This document shows, one piece after another, positions 38,906 through 47,617 of a DNA stretch of 64,000 nt (position 1 is the first letter of the stretch; each line of letters opens with the position of its first letter). A program made the translations under genes and the position numbers. The DNA comes from Actinosynnema pretiosum (GTDB lineage: Bacteria > Actinomycetota > Actinomycetes > Mycobacteriales > Pseudonocardiaceae). Location: positions 147,846-211,845 of the forward strand of contig NZ_JAMTCF010000018.1 in assembly GCF_024171695.1 (NCBI RefSeq). Direction: 5' to 3'. Under the pieces are notes generated by a model, which was not told the origin of the DNA, did not search any database, and was given only the letters and a program-made list of their open reading frames with translations.

Positions 38906-40591
38906 GTGCCCGACCCAGCCCACGACTACGACGTCCTGGTGATCGGCTCCGGCTTCGGCGGCGCGGTCAGCGCGCTGCGCCTGACCGAGAAGGGCTACCG
39001 CGTCGGCGTCCTCGAAGCGGGCCGCAGGTTCGCCGACCACGAGTTCGCCCGCACCTCCTGGCGGCTGCGCGACTACCTGTTCGCCCCGGCGCTCGGCTGC
39101 TACGGCATCCAGCGGATCGACCTGCTGCGCGACGTGCTCGTGCTCAGCGGCGCGGGCGTCGGCGGCGGCTCGCTCGTCTACGCCAACACCCTCTACCGGC
39201 CCGGCGAGCACTTCTTCACCGCGCCCGCGTGGAGCGGGACCGCCGACTGGAAGTCCGAGCTGGAGCGCTGGTACGACCAGGCCGAGCGGATGCTGGGCGT
39301 GGTGGAGAACCCGCTCACCACCCCGGCGGACCGGGTGCTGCGCGCGGTCGCCGACGACCTCGGCGTCGGCTCCACCTACCACCGCTCCCGCGTCGGCGTG
39401 TTCTTCGCCGAGCGCCCCGGCCAGCGGGTGGCCGACCCGTTCTTCGGCGGCGTCGGGCCCGAGCGCGCCGGGTGCACGCACTGCGGCGAGTGCATGACCG
39501 GGTGCAGGCACAACGCCAAGAACACCCTGCCCAAGAACTACCTGCACCTGGCCGAGCGCGCGGGCGCGACCGTCCACCCGCTGACCACCGTCACCGACGT
39601 GCGCCCGGTCGCGGGCGGCTACGAGGTGCGCGCCCACCGCACCGGCAGGCCGTGGCGCACCGAGGTGCTCACCGCGGGTCAGGTCGTGTTCTCCGCCGCC
39701 GCCATGGGCACCCAGCGGCTGCTGCACTCGCTGCGCGACCGGGGCGTGCTGCCGCGGATCTCCGCGCGCCTCGGCGTGCTCTCCCGCACCAACGCCGAGG
39801 CCGTGCTCGCGGTGAAGGCCCGCACCGACGACGTCGACTACTCGCGCGGCGTGGCCATCACCTCCTCGGTGCACCCGGACGCGCGGACCCACGTCGAACC
39901 GGTCCGCTACGGGCGCGGCAGCAACGTCATGGGCCTGCTCATGACCGTGCTCGCCGACCCCGAGCCGGGCAGGGCGCGCTGGCGCAGCGGCGTCGACCGG
40001 CTGGTGGCGCAGCGCCGCGACCTGCCCAGGCTGCTCAACCCCAGGCGCTGGTCCGAGCGGTCCGTGGCGCTGCTGTTCATGCAGAACACCGACACCTCCC
40101 TGACCACCAGGGGCAGGCGCGGCCCGTTCGGCCGGGGCCTGACCTCGGGACCGGGGGAGGGGGAGCAGAACGAGGTGTGGAACCCGGTCGGGCACGAGCT
40201 CACCCGGCGTGTCGCGGAGAAGATCGGCGGCATCCCCGGCGGGGCCTGGACGGACTTCTTCGACGTGCCCCTGACCGGCCACTTCATCGGCGGCTGCGGC
40301 ATCGGCGCGTCGGCGGAGAGCGGCGTGGTCGACGCCTACCACCGGGTGTTCGGGCACGAGGGCCTGCACGTGGTGGACGGCTCGACCATCCCGGCGAACC
40401 TGGGCGTCAACCCGTCACTGACCATCACCGCCATGGCCGAGCGGGCGATGTCGCTGTGGCCGAACAAGGGCGAGCCGGACCCGCGCCCACCCCTCGGAGA
40501 GGTCTACCGGAGGGTCCGCCCGGTCACCCCGCGTCACCCGGTGGTGCCGCCGACCGCGCCCGCCGCGCTGCTGCCCATCACCCCCGTGTGA
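38906..40591 (+). CDS. GMC oxidoreductase, cholesterol-oxidase-like
   Basis: 561 aa from GTG with GAGGAG seven bases upstream. FAD motif VLVIGSGFGGAVSALRLTEK (residues ~10-29), LSGAGVGGGSLVYANTLYRP, a Cys-rich segment CTHCGECMTGCRHNAKNTLP (about 190-209) that is typical of the ChoD-type mycobacterial branch, and the C-terminal HVVDGSTIPANLGVNPSLTI with the active-site His/Asn region. No signal peptide, so intracellular. It would oxidise a secondary alcohol to a ketone, feeding the neighbouring monooxygenase. A C-rich, apparently non-coding 120 bp separates it from the FMO gene. Confidence 0.9.
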   Translation: MPDPAHDYDVLVIGSGFGGAVSALRLTEKGYRVGVLEAGRRFADHEFARTSWRLRDYLFAPALGCYGIQRIDLLRDVLVLSGAGVGGGSLVYANTLYRPGEHFFTAPAWSGTADWKSELERWYDQAERMLGVVENPLTTPADRVLRAVADDLGVGSTYHRSRVGVFFAERPGQRVADPFFGGVGPERAGCTHCGECMTGCRHNAKNTLPKNYLHLAERAGATVHPLTTVTDVRPVAGGYEVRAHRTGRPWRTEVLTAGQVVFSAAAMGTQRLLHSLRDRGVLPRISARLGVLSRTNAEAVLAVKARTDDVDYSRGVAITSSVHPDARTHVEPVRYGRGSNVMGLLMTVLADPEPGRARWRSGVDRLVAQRRDLPRLLNPRRWSERSVALLFMQNTDTSLTTRGRRGPFGRGLTSGPGEGEQNEVWNPVGHELTRRVAEKIGGIPGGAWTDFFDVPLTGHFIGGCGIGASAESGVVDAYHRVFGHEGLHVVDGSTIPANLGVNPSLTITAMAERAMSLWPNKGEPDPRPPLGEVYRRVRPVTPRHPVVPPTAPAALLPITPV

Positions 40592-40614
40592 CCGCCCTGC
40601 GAGAGGATCACCCG

Positions 40615-41202
40615 ATGGAATACCCACCGGAACCCTGGGACCTGCACGGGCACGGCTGCGCCTCGCTCTGGGCGGTCAGGACCACCCCGCCGCTGCCCGA
40701 CGGCGTGCGCCCGGTGCGCCTGCTCGGCCGCTCGCTGGTGGTCACCGGCTTCGTCGCCTACCTGCCCGGCAGCCTGCTGCCCTACAACGAGCTGCTCGCC
40801 GCCGTCCTGGTCCGCAAGGGCTGGCGGCTCGGCCTGACCATCACGCACATCTGGGTGGACAGCGAGCCGTCCAAGGCGGGCGCCCGTGCCATGTGGGGCA
40901 TCCCCAAGGAGCTGGCCGACCTGGACGTCACCCGCACCTCCGGCGACGCCGAGGGCATCGCCGCCGCCCGCCTGGTGCCCAAGGGCGCCACGCTCCCGCT
41001 CAAGGCCGCCCTGCCGCTGTGGCAGAGCCTGGGCGGTCGCACCGCGCGCACCCCGTTCCGGGCGAGCGGCAGGGGGATGCTCACCCGGCTGGAGTGGCGG
41101 TTCGCCGCCAAGGGCCCTCTCGGCTGGCTCCTGCCGCACCGCCCGCTGCTCGGCGCGGTCATCCCGGAGTTCCGGATGCGGTTCGGCGGCGACCGGGACT
41201 GA
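40615..41202 (+). CDS. Acetoacetate-decarboxylase-like protein
   Basis: 195 aa from ATG 40615, with GAGAGGA seven bases upstream. Family marks are YPPEPWDLHGHG at the start, YNELLAAVLVRKG, and HIWVDSEPSKAGARAMWGIP followed by KELADL, whose Lys is the candidate Schiff-base residue. Slightly short against clostridial enzymes (~245 aa) but close to actinobacterial relatives of the ADC superfamily, many of which catalyse aldol/dehydratase or ring-modifying steps instead. It closes the operon, 23 bp after the GMC gene. Substrate unknown. Confidence 0.85.
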   Translation: MEYPPEPWDLHGHGCASLWAVRTTPPLPDGVRPVRLLGRSLVVTGFVAYLPGSLLPYNELLAAVLVRKGWRLGLTITHIWVDSEPSKAGARAMWGIPKELADLDVTRTSGDAEGIAAARLVPKGATLPLKAALPLWQSLGGRTARTPFRASGRGMLTRLEWRFAAKGPLGWLLPHRPLLGAVIPEFRMRFGGDRD

Positions 41203-41430
41203 GCCGGGGGACCGCCGCCGCCGAACCGGGCACGCGGCGAGCGCTGCTCCGCCCACGAGTCGGGCACGCGTTGGGCCGAACGGGCGCGCGACCGGGCACA
41301 CCCCGTGCCCGGCGCGTCCCCGACGGGCGCACCACTGCGGTCACCACCCCGCCACGCGGCCCGCCGTCACCACCTCCCCCCGTCCGCCCACTACTCTCTG
41401 CTTCCAGTAGTCCTAGGAGGAGGCAGCAGA

Positions 41431-42297
41431 GTGGTTGCGGACGCGGGGCAGGGCAGCGAACACCGCCTGACCGGGTTGTTGAGGAACAATGCAGGCACGG
41501 TCATCGCCAGGTGGGGCGACGCGGTGCTCGAGCAGATCCGGGGCCGGGTGACCAAGGCGGAGCTGGAGCGGGACTTCGGCGAGCTCTACACCGCCCTGCT
41601 GCACGTCGTCGACGACCGGGATCACTACCAGGTCACCGACCGCAACGCCGAGGTCAAGGCGCTGCTGGAGGACATGTCGCGCAACCGCGCCCGGCAGGGG
41701 TACACCCCGTCGGAGACCGCGTCCAGCATCTTCGCCCTCAAGCGCGTGGTGTTCGAGCTGGCCGACGAGCTGCCCGAGACCGACACCGACCTGTTCCGGC
41801 AGCTCATGGGCTTCTCCCAGCTGCTGGACGCGCTCGGCCTGATCACCTTCGAGACCTACTCGCGGGCCCGCGAGGAGATCATCCAGGAGCAGTCCGAGCA
41901 GCTCCTGGAGCTCACCACCCCCGTGGTGAAGATCTGGGAGGGCATCCTGGCCGTGCCGCTGGTCGGCACCCTGGACTCCGCGCGCACCCAGGTCGTGATG
42001 GAGAAGCTCCTCGAAGCGCTGGTCGAGACCGGCTCCGAGCACGCCATCATCGACATCACCGGCGTGCTCGCCGTCGACACCCAGGTCGCCCAGCACCTGC
42101 TCAAGACCGTCGTCGCCGCCCGCCTGATGGGCGCGGAGTGCACCATCTCCGGCATCCGCCCGCAGATCGCCCAGACGATCGTGGCGCTGGGCATCGAGTT
42201 CGGCGACATCACCACCAAGGCCTCGCTGTCCGACGCGCTGCGGCACGCGCTGCGCCGCGAGGGCGTCGAGGTCACCCACGATCGGAGCGCCCGGTGA
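41431..42297 (+). CDS. rsbR: RsbR-like stressosome scaffold/sensor
   Basis: 288 aa from GTG 41431, preceded by AGGAGGAGG. Residues ~5-150 form the helical RsbR N-terminal sensor type seen in actinobacteria (WGDAVLEQIRGRVTKAELER, SIFALKRVVFELADELPETD). Residues ~165-285 are a STAS domain: TPVVKIWEGILAVPLVGTLD, then IIDITGVLAVDTQVAQHLLK with the phospho-threonine position of RsbR (DT), and SGIRPQIAQTIVALGIEFGD, where the second site is Ser. RsbR with RsbS builds the 1.8 MDa stressosome that traps RsbT. First gene of a seven-gene module. Confidence 0.9.
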   Translation: MVADAGQGSEHRLTGLLRNNAGTVIARWGDAVLEQIRGRVTKAELERDFGELYTALLHVVDDRDHYQVTDRNAEVKALLEDMSRNRARQGYTPSETASSIFALKRVVFELADELPETDTDLFRQLMGFSQLLDALGLITFETYSRAREEIIQEQSEQLLELTTPVVKIWEGILAVPLVGTLDSARTQVVMEKLLEALVETGSEHAIIDITGVLAVDTQVAQHLLKTVVAARLMGAECTISGIRPQIAQTIVALGIEFGDITTKASLSDALRHALRREGVEVTHDRSAR

Positions 42298-42674
42298 TGA
42301 TCGAGCGCGTCCCGATCCTCAAGATCGGCGACGTCCTGCTGGTGTCGATCCAGATCGACCTGCAGGACCAGAGCGTCCTCGCCCTCCAGGAGGACCTCGC
42401 CGAGAAGATCAGCGCGACCGGCGCGCACGGCGTGATCATCGACATCTCCGCCGTGGAGATCGTCGACTCGTTCATCGGCCGCATGTTCGCCACCATCGCC
42501 TCGATCTCCAAGCTGTTCGACGCCGACACCGTCGTCGTCGGGATGCGCCCGGCCGTCGCCATCACCCTGGTCGAGCTCGGGCTCACCCTCGGCGGCGTGC
42601 GCACGGCCCTGGACCTGGAGCGCGGCATGAAGATCCTCGGAGTGCTCGGCAGGCAGCGCAGAGGCGAGCTGTGA
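42297..42674 (+). CDS. rsbS: RsbS-like stressosome protein
   Basis: 125 aa. ATG 42297 overlaps the rsbR stop as TGATG; a GTG three bases earlier is also possible. A single STAS domain: RVPILKIGDVLLVSIQIDLQ, then IIDISAVEIVDSFIGRMFAT with the phospho-serine (S in VDSFIG) and VGMRPAVAITLVELGLTLGG. Forms the stressosome core with RsbR; phosphorylation by RsbT frees RsbT. Its end overlaps rsbT as GTGA. Confidence 0.92.
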   Translation: MIERVPILKIGDVLLVSIQIDLQDQSVLALQEDLAEKISATGAHGVIIDISAVEIVDSFIGRMFATIASISKLFDADTVVVGMRPAVAITLVELGLTLGGVRTALDLERGMKILGVLGRQRRGEL

Positions 42675-43084
42675 CCACCCCCGTGGGGTCCCCCGACCTC
42701 CAGCCCATCTCGGGTGACGACGACGTGGTGCGGGTGCGCCAGCTCGTGCGCAACCACGCCCTGAAGGTCAAGCTCTCCCTGGTCGACCAGACCAAGCTGG
42801 TCACCGCCGCGAGCGAGCTGGCCCGCAACACCCTGGTCTACGGGGGCGGCGGGCGCGCCAGCGTGGAGGTCGTCACCGACGGCCGCCGCCAGGGCGTGCG
42901 CGCGGCCTTCACCGACGAGGGCCCCGGCATCCCCGACCTCACGCTCGCGCTGGCCGACGGCTGGAGCAGCGGCAAGGGCATGGGCCTCGGCCTGTCCGGC
43001 GCGCGCAGGCTGGTCGACGAGTTCGACCTCGACACCGAGGTCGGCCGGGGCACCAGCGTGACCGTGGTCAAGTGGAAGCGGTGA
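42671..43084 (+). CDS. rsbT: RsbT-like serine kinase / switch protein
   Basis: 137 aa from GTG 42671. GHKL ATPase: N box TAASELARNTLVYGGGG, G1 FTDEGPGIPDLTLAL, G2 GKGMGLGLSGARRLVDEFD. All ATP-binding motifs are intact. In the known pathway RsbT phosphorylates RsbR and RsbS and then activates an RsbU-type phosphatase; here the receiver-GAF-PP2C protein three genes on is the natural target. Coupled to rsbS by GTGA. Confidence 0.93.
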   Translation: MTTPVGSPDLQPISGDDDVVRVRQLVRNHALKVKLSLVDQTKLVTAASELARNTLVYGGGGRASVEVVTDGRRQGVRAAFTDEGPGIPDLTLALADGWSSGKGMGLGLSGARRLVDEFDLDTEVGRGTSVTVVKWKR

Positions 43085-43085
43085 C

Positions 43086-44105
43086 GTGGCGCAGGTGAAC
43101 CAGTTCCTCCCGGTCACGGAGGACGTGGCCTGGGTGCGCGTCGAGGAGACCGCCCAGGTCGGCAGGGCCCGCAGGGCCGCCACCGCGCTCGCCGAGCAGC
43201 TCGGCTTCCCCGGAACCAGGGTCGCCGAGATCGGCCTCGCCGTCACCGAGCTCGGCACCAACCTGCTCAAGCACGCCCGCGAGGGCCAGGTCCTGGTCCG
43301 CTCGCTGCGGGCCGTCGACCAGGCCGCCGTCGAGGTGCTCTCGCTCGACTCCGGCCCCGGCATCCCGGACGTCGACCTCGCGCTGCTCGACGGCCAGTCC
43401 AGCACCGGCACCCTGGGCCTGGGCATGGGCGCGGTGGCCCGCGCGGCCGACACCTGCGCGGTCTCCTCCAGCCCGCGCGGCACCGCCCTGGTCGCCCGCT
43501 TCCACCCGCGGCGCGGCCCCCTGTCCGACATCCCCGACGACACCGCCACCGGCCTGACCAGGGCCATCGGTGGCGAGGAGGAGTGCGGCGACGCGTGGGC
43601 CGTGCGCCGCGACGGCGACCGGCTCGTCCTGATGATGTGCGACGGCTCCGGCCACGGACCGCTGGCCGCGTCCGCCTCCCGCGAGGCCGTGCGGCTCTTC
43701 CGCGCGCACCCGAGCACCTCGCCGCAGGAGCTCGTCACCCACCTGCACGGCGCGCTGCGCGGCACCAGGGGCGGCGCCGTCGCGGTCGCCGAGCTGGACC
43801 TGGCCGCCCGCACCGCCCGGTTCTGCGGGCTCGGCAACATCGCCGCGTCGGTCCTGACCGCCGACCGCAAGCAGGGAATGGTTTCGGCACCCGGCGTCGC
43901 GGGGTACCAGGCGCGCGTCATCCGATCGTTCGACTACCCGCTGCCGGAGGGGGCCGTGGTCGTGCTGCACTCCGACGGCCTCACCGAGCGGTGGGGTCCC
44001 GATCCGGACCTGGTCACCGGTCCGCCGCTGCTCACCGCCGCCGCGCTGCTGCGCGACGCGGGCGTGCGCCGCGACGACGCGGGCGTCCTCGTGGCCACCA
44101 CGTGA
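43086..44105 (+). CDS. ATPase-PP2C fusion, RsbX-like phosphatase with RsbT-like domain
   Basis: 339 aa from GTG 43086, one base after the rsbT stop. Residues ~15-135 are a second GHKL ATPase (GLAVTELGTNLLKHAREGQV, LDSGPGIPDVDLALLD, GTLGLGMGAVARAAD). Residues ~150-339 are a SpoIIE/PP2C phosphatase of the RsbX kind: GDAWAVRRDGDRLVLMMCDG with metal-binding Asp, SGHGPLAASASREAVRLF, GNIAASVLTADRKQG and VVLHSDGLTERW. RsbX resets phosphorylated RsbS/RsbR. Domain fusion of this sort is known in non-firmicute stressosome clusters. Confidence 0.88.
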   Translation: MAQVNQFLPVTEDVAWVRVEETAQVGRARRAATALAEQLGFPGTRVAEIGLAVTELGTNLLKHAREGQVLVRSLRAVDQAAVEVLSLDSGPGIPDVDLALLDGQSSTGTLGLGMGAVARAADTCAVSSSPRGTALVARFHPRRGPLSDIPDDTATGLTRAIGGEEECGDAWAVRRDGDRLVLMMCDGSGHGPLAASASREAVRLFRAHPSTSPQELVTHLHGALRGTRGGAVAVAELDLAARTARFCGLGNIAASVLTADRKQGMVSAPGVAGYQARVIRSFDYPLPEGAVVVLHSDGLTERWGPDPDLVTGPPLLTAAALLRDAGVRRDDAGVLVATT

Positions 44106-45952
44106 GCCCGCACCGGGCTCCCGAGGGCGTCGGGGGGCTGCTGCGCCTGTCCGTGTCGGCCGATCCCGACGTGTTCCTGCTGCGCCAGCGCGGTCGCGAG
44201 GTCGCCGCGGGCATCGGCATGGACGGCCAGGACCAGATCCGGGTCGCCTCCGCGCTCAGCGACCTCGGCCGCGAGCTGGTCCGCCGCTCCGAACCGGCCA
44301 CCGTGCTGTTCGGGCTGCGCGCCGACCCGAGGCCCGCGCTGGTCATCGAGTTCGGCTGGACCGGCGGCCAGGCCACCGGTCCCGGCTGGGACACGGTGCG
44401 CCGGTTCATGGACGCGGTCACGGCCGACGAGAACGGCACTCGGGTGACGTTGGTCAAGGAGCTGCCCCAGGGCAAGCTCCCACCCACGGCCGAGGAGGTG
44501 GGTCGTCTGCGTCGCGAACTTGCCGCCGCAGCCGGCGGTGACGCGCTCGACGAGCTGCGCACCCAGAACCAGGAGCTCTTGGCGGCCATGGAGGACGCCG
44601 AGGCCAAGGGGCGCGAGCTGGAACGGCTCAACTCCGAGCTGGAGGACACCAACCGGGGCGTCATGGCCCTGTACAAGGAGCTGTCCGACGAGCTGGAGCA
44701 GACCAACCAGGGCGTGGTGGCCCTGTACGCGGAGCTGGAGGAGAAGACCACCCAGCTGCGCGAGGCCGCCGAGGCCCGCACCCGCTTCTGGTCCACCATC
44801 AGCCACGAGCTGCGCTCCCCGGTGAACTCGGTGGTCGGCCTGACCCGGCTGATGGCCGCGCCCGGCTCCGACCCGCTCACCGAGGAGCAGCGCCGCCAGG
44901 TCACCCTGGTCAACCAGGCGGGGGAGACCCTGCTGGCGCTGGTCAACGAGCTGCTGGACACGGCCAAGGCCGAGTCGGGCAGCCTGCGCCCCAGGCCCGC
45001 CCCGGTGGACCTGCCGCTGGTGGTCGCGCAGCTGCGCGGCGCCCTCCAGACCACCGCCCGCACCCCGGACGTCGCCCTGGTCGTGGACACCCCGCCGGAC
45101 CTCCCGGTGCTGGTCACCGACGAGACGATGCTGGTGCGCATCCTGCGGAACCTGCTGTCCAACGGGCTGAAGTTCACCGAGCGCGGCGAGGTGCGGCTGA
45201 CCGTGCGCCCCGACGGGACGGGCCCCGAGCCGGGGCTGCGCTTCACCGTCGCCGACACCGGCATCGGCATCCCCGCCGAGGAGCAGGCCAGGGTGTTCGA
45301 GGAGTTCTACCAGGTCGCCAACAAGCTCCAGGCCGGGGCGAGCGGCACGGGCCTCGGCCTGCCGTACGCCCGCAAGCTCGCCCGCATCCTCGGCGGCGAC
45401 CTGGTGCTGACCAGCGCGCCCGGCGAGGGCACCAAGGTGGAGCTGCGGCTGCCGCTGGGCACCGACGACGCGCAGCCCGTTGGCACCGCGCTGGTCGTGG
45501 ACGCCGACGGCGGCAACCGGACCCTGCTGACCGCCGCGCTGGACGGCATCGCCACCAGGGTCGCGCTGTCCGCCGACGGCCGCGACGCCCTCGCCGCCGC
45601 CCGCGCCGAGGTGCCCGGCCTGGTGCTGCTGTCCTGCGACACGCCGCTGGTCAGCGGCAGCGAGGTGCTGTCGGTGCTGCGGCAGGACGCGGTGCTGCGC
45701 GGCGTCCCGGTCGTGGTGACCTGCCCGGACGCAGACAGCGCCGTCGAGCGCACGGTGTCCAGGCTCGGCGCGGTCGTGCTGCCGCTGGCGGGCCTGACCG
45801 GCGAGGTCGTGCGACGGGCGGTGCGCGACGCGCGCGCGGCCGTGCGCGCCCTGGTCGCGTCGGACTCGACCGCCCGCGCCACCCTCCCACCCCTCGGGGC
45901 GCGCTCGCTGCCGCCGGGGGCCCGAACCCTCCCACCGGGGCCGCTGCGATGA
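44102..45952 (+). CDS. Hybrid histidine kinase with degenerate receiver
   Basis: 616 aa from GTG 44102 (GTGA overlap). Residues 1-135 are a sensor resembling a GHKL-like module (IRVASALSDLGRELVRRSEP) without ATP motifs; ~140-230 is coiled coil containing the twice-occurring motif NxGVxALYxEL. The kinase core has H box FWSTISHELRSPVNSVVG, N box NLLSNGLKFTERG, G1 VADTGIGIP and G2 ASGTGLGLPYARKLA. A C-terminal receiver fold (~480-590) opens VVDADGGN, but the phospho-Asp position reads LVLLSCDTPLVSG, so it is probably not phosphorylated. Kinase output most likely passes to the receiver of the next protein. Confidence 0.88.
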   Translation: MSPHRAPEGVGGLLRLSVSADPDVFLLRQRGREVAAGIGMDGQDQIRVASALSDLGRELVRRSEPATVLFGLRADPRPALVIEFGWTGGQATGPGWDTVRRFMDAVTADENGTRVTLVKELPQGKLPPTAEEVGRLRRELAAAAGGDALDELRTQNQELLAAMEDAEAKGRELERLNSELEDTNRGVMALYKELSDELEQTNQGVVALYAELEEKTTQLREAAEARTRFWSTISHELRSPVNSVVGLTRLMAAPGSDPLTEEQRRQVTLVNQAGETLLALVNELLDTAKAESGSLRPRPAPVDLPLVVAQLRGALQTTARTPDVALVVDTPPDLPVLVTDETMLVRILRNLLSNGLKFTERGEVRLTVRPDGTGPEPGLRFTVADTGIGIPAEEQARVFEEFYQVANKLQAGASGTGLGLPYARKLARILGGDLVLTSAPGEGTKVELRLPLGTDDAQPVGTALVVDADGGNRTLLTAALDGIATRVALSADGRDALAAARAEVPGLVLLSCDTPLVSGSEVLSVLRQDAVLRGVPVVVTCPDADSAVERTVSRLGAVVLPLAGLTGEVVRRAVRDARAAVRALVASDSTARATLPPLGARSLPPGARTLPPGPLR

Positions 45953-47520
45953 ACCTCCCCCAGCCCACCCCGGCGCACATCCTCGTCGTGGACGACCTGG
46001 AGGCCAGCCGGTACATCACCGCCAGCTGGCTGCGCAGGGGCGGCCACCTGATCACCGAGGCCGTCACCGGCGGCCAGGCCCTCGAACTGCTCGACGAGGT
46101 CGAGTTCGACCTGGTCGTGCTGGACGTCAACCTGCCCGACATGAGCGGCTTCGACATCGCCGAGCGGATCAAGGGCGACCCGCGCACCGCCGCCGTGCCG
46201 GTCGTGCACGTGTCCGCCGCGCACCGCGAGGCCGAGGACCGCATCACCGGCCTGAACCGGGGCGCGGACGCCTACCTCACCGAGCCGGTCGACCCCGGCG
46301 AGCTGCTGGCCACCGTCGAGGCGGCCCTGCGCTACTACCGGGCCCGCGCGCTGGCCGAGCGCCTCGCGGACCGCCTGGCCAAGCTCACCAGGGCCACCCT
46401 GGCGGTCAACGCCGCGCAGACCTTCGACGACCTGGCCGAGGCCGCCGCGACCGGCACCGCCACCGTCCTGGACACGGCGGCGACCGCGCTGGTGCCCACC
46501 CCGCAGGGCGCGGTGCGCTCCTGCCGGGCCGAGGGCGGCGAGGCCGTGCTCGACACGGCCCCGGACGACGTCCTGGAGCGCCAGCCCGGCGACGGCGAGG
46601 TCCGCCTGGTCGAGGACCCGCCGTGGCGCCCCGGCGAACCCGCCGCCGTGGTCGCGGCCCGCCGCAACCAGCGCCGCACCCCGATCCTGCTCGCGGTGGA
46701 CCCGGCGAGCGCCACCACCGACGAGGACCGCAACCTGCTGCGCCAGCTGGCCCAGGCCACCGCGCTGGCCGCCGACGGCCTGCGGGCGTTCGCCGAGGAG
46801 CACAACCTAGCCCTGACCCTCCAGCGCAGCCTGCTGCCCAGGGTCCTCCCGACCAGACCGACCCTGCCCATGACGGCCAGGTACGTGCCCGCGTCCGCGC
46901 ACGCCGAGATCGGCGGCGACTTCTACGAGGTCACCGAACTCGACGACGACCGCCTGCTGATCGCCATCGGCGACGTGTGCGGGCACTCCCTGGACGCGGC
47001 CACGATCATGGGCGAGGTGCGGCACGCGCTGCGCGCCTACGCCGTGGAGGAGCGCGACCCGACGGTCATCCTGGCCAAGCTGGACGCGATGCTCCAGCGC
47101 TACCACCCCTTCCGGGGCATCACGACGCTCTGCCTGTTCCTGGTCGACCCGGCCGACGGCTCCACCCTGGTGGCGAACGCGGGCCACATCCCACCCCTGC
47201 TGGCCGACCGCTCGGGCACCCGCTACCTGGACGAGATCCGGGGCCCCCTGCTGGGCGTCGGCCTGCCGAGGCCACCGGCGACCCCGATCGTGCTGGCCGA
47301 GGACACCCTGGTCCTGCTCACCACGGACGGCCTGGTCGAGCACGCGGGCGAGGACATGGACGTCGGCCTCGACCTGCTGCGCGAGTCCGTGTCGCACAGC
47401 GACGACATGGACGCACTCTGCGACCGCCTCCTGGCGGAACTGGGCCAGGAGAAGAAGGACGACATCGCTCTGCTGGCCTTCCGCAGGCTCGGCCACCTGA
47501 ACGGGGGAGAGGCCGAGTAA
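45949..47520 (+). CDS. Receiver-GAF-PP2C (RsbU-like) phosphatase
   Basis: 523 aa from ATG 45949 (ATGA overlap). Receiver domain ~10-125: HILVVDDLEASRYITASWLR, phospho-Asp in LVVLDVNLPDMSGFD, but the usual switch Lys is Glu (AYLTEPVDPGEL). A GAF-like linker spans ~140-270. The SpoIIE phosphatase ~285-515 has LQRSLLPRVLPTRP, AEIGGDFYEVTELDDDRLLI, IGDVCGHSLDAATIM, NAGHIPPLLADRSG and LLTTDGLVEHAGEDMD with metal ligands intact. It should dephosphorylate the STAS protein encoded next, and be controlled both by RsbT and by the adjacent kinase. Confidence 0.92.
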   Translation: MNLPQPTPAHILVVDDLEASRYITASWLRRGGHLITEAVTGGQALELLDEVEFDLVVLDVNLPDMSGFDIAERIKGDPRTAAVPVVHVSAAHREAEDRITGLNRGADAYLTEPVDPGELLATVEAALRYYRARALAERLADRLAKLTRATLAVNAAQTFDDLAEAAATGTATVLDTAATALVPTPQGAVRSCRAEGGEAVLDTAPDDVLERQPGDGEVRLVEDPPWRPGEPAAVVAARRNQRRTPILLAVDPASATTDEDRNLLRQLAQATALAADGLRAFAEEHNLALTLQRSLLPRVLPTRPTLPMTARYVPASAHAEIGGDFYEVTELDDDRLLIAIGDVCGHSLDAATIMGEVRHALRAYAVEERDPTVILAKLDAMLQRYHPFRGITTLCLFLVDPADGSTLVANAGHIPPLLADRSGTRYLDEIRGPLLGVGLPRPPATPIVLAEDTLVLLTTDGLVEHAGEDMDVGLDLLRESVSHSDDMDALCDRLLAELGQEKKDDIALLAFRRLGHLNGGEAE

Positions 47521-47617
47521 TCCGGACACGGTGAGTAGACTCTCCGGGAAGCCGGATAGTCGTGGGTTGAGCAGCCAGCCCGTTCGCACGGACCAGCAGC
47601 GCGTGGAGGCACAACTC

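Noticed and set aside
36968..40369. 1,133-codon minus-strand frame across the FMO and GMC genes
   Set aside because: Mirror of GC-rich codon positions in two clear enzymes; no domain or ribosome-binding site.
47531..47617. 29-residue N-terminal extension of the STAS protein from GTG 47531
   Set aside because: Non-conserved composition, and the ATG at 47618 has a GGAGG site and meets the STAS domain start.
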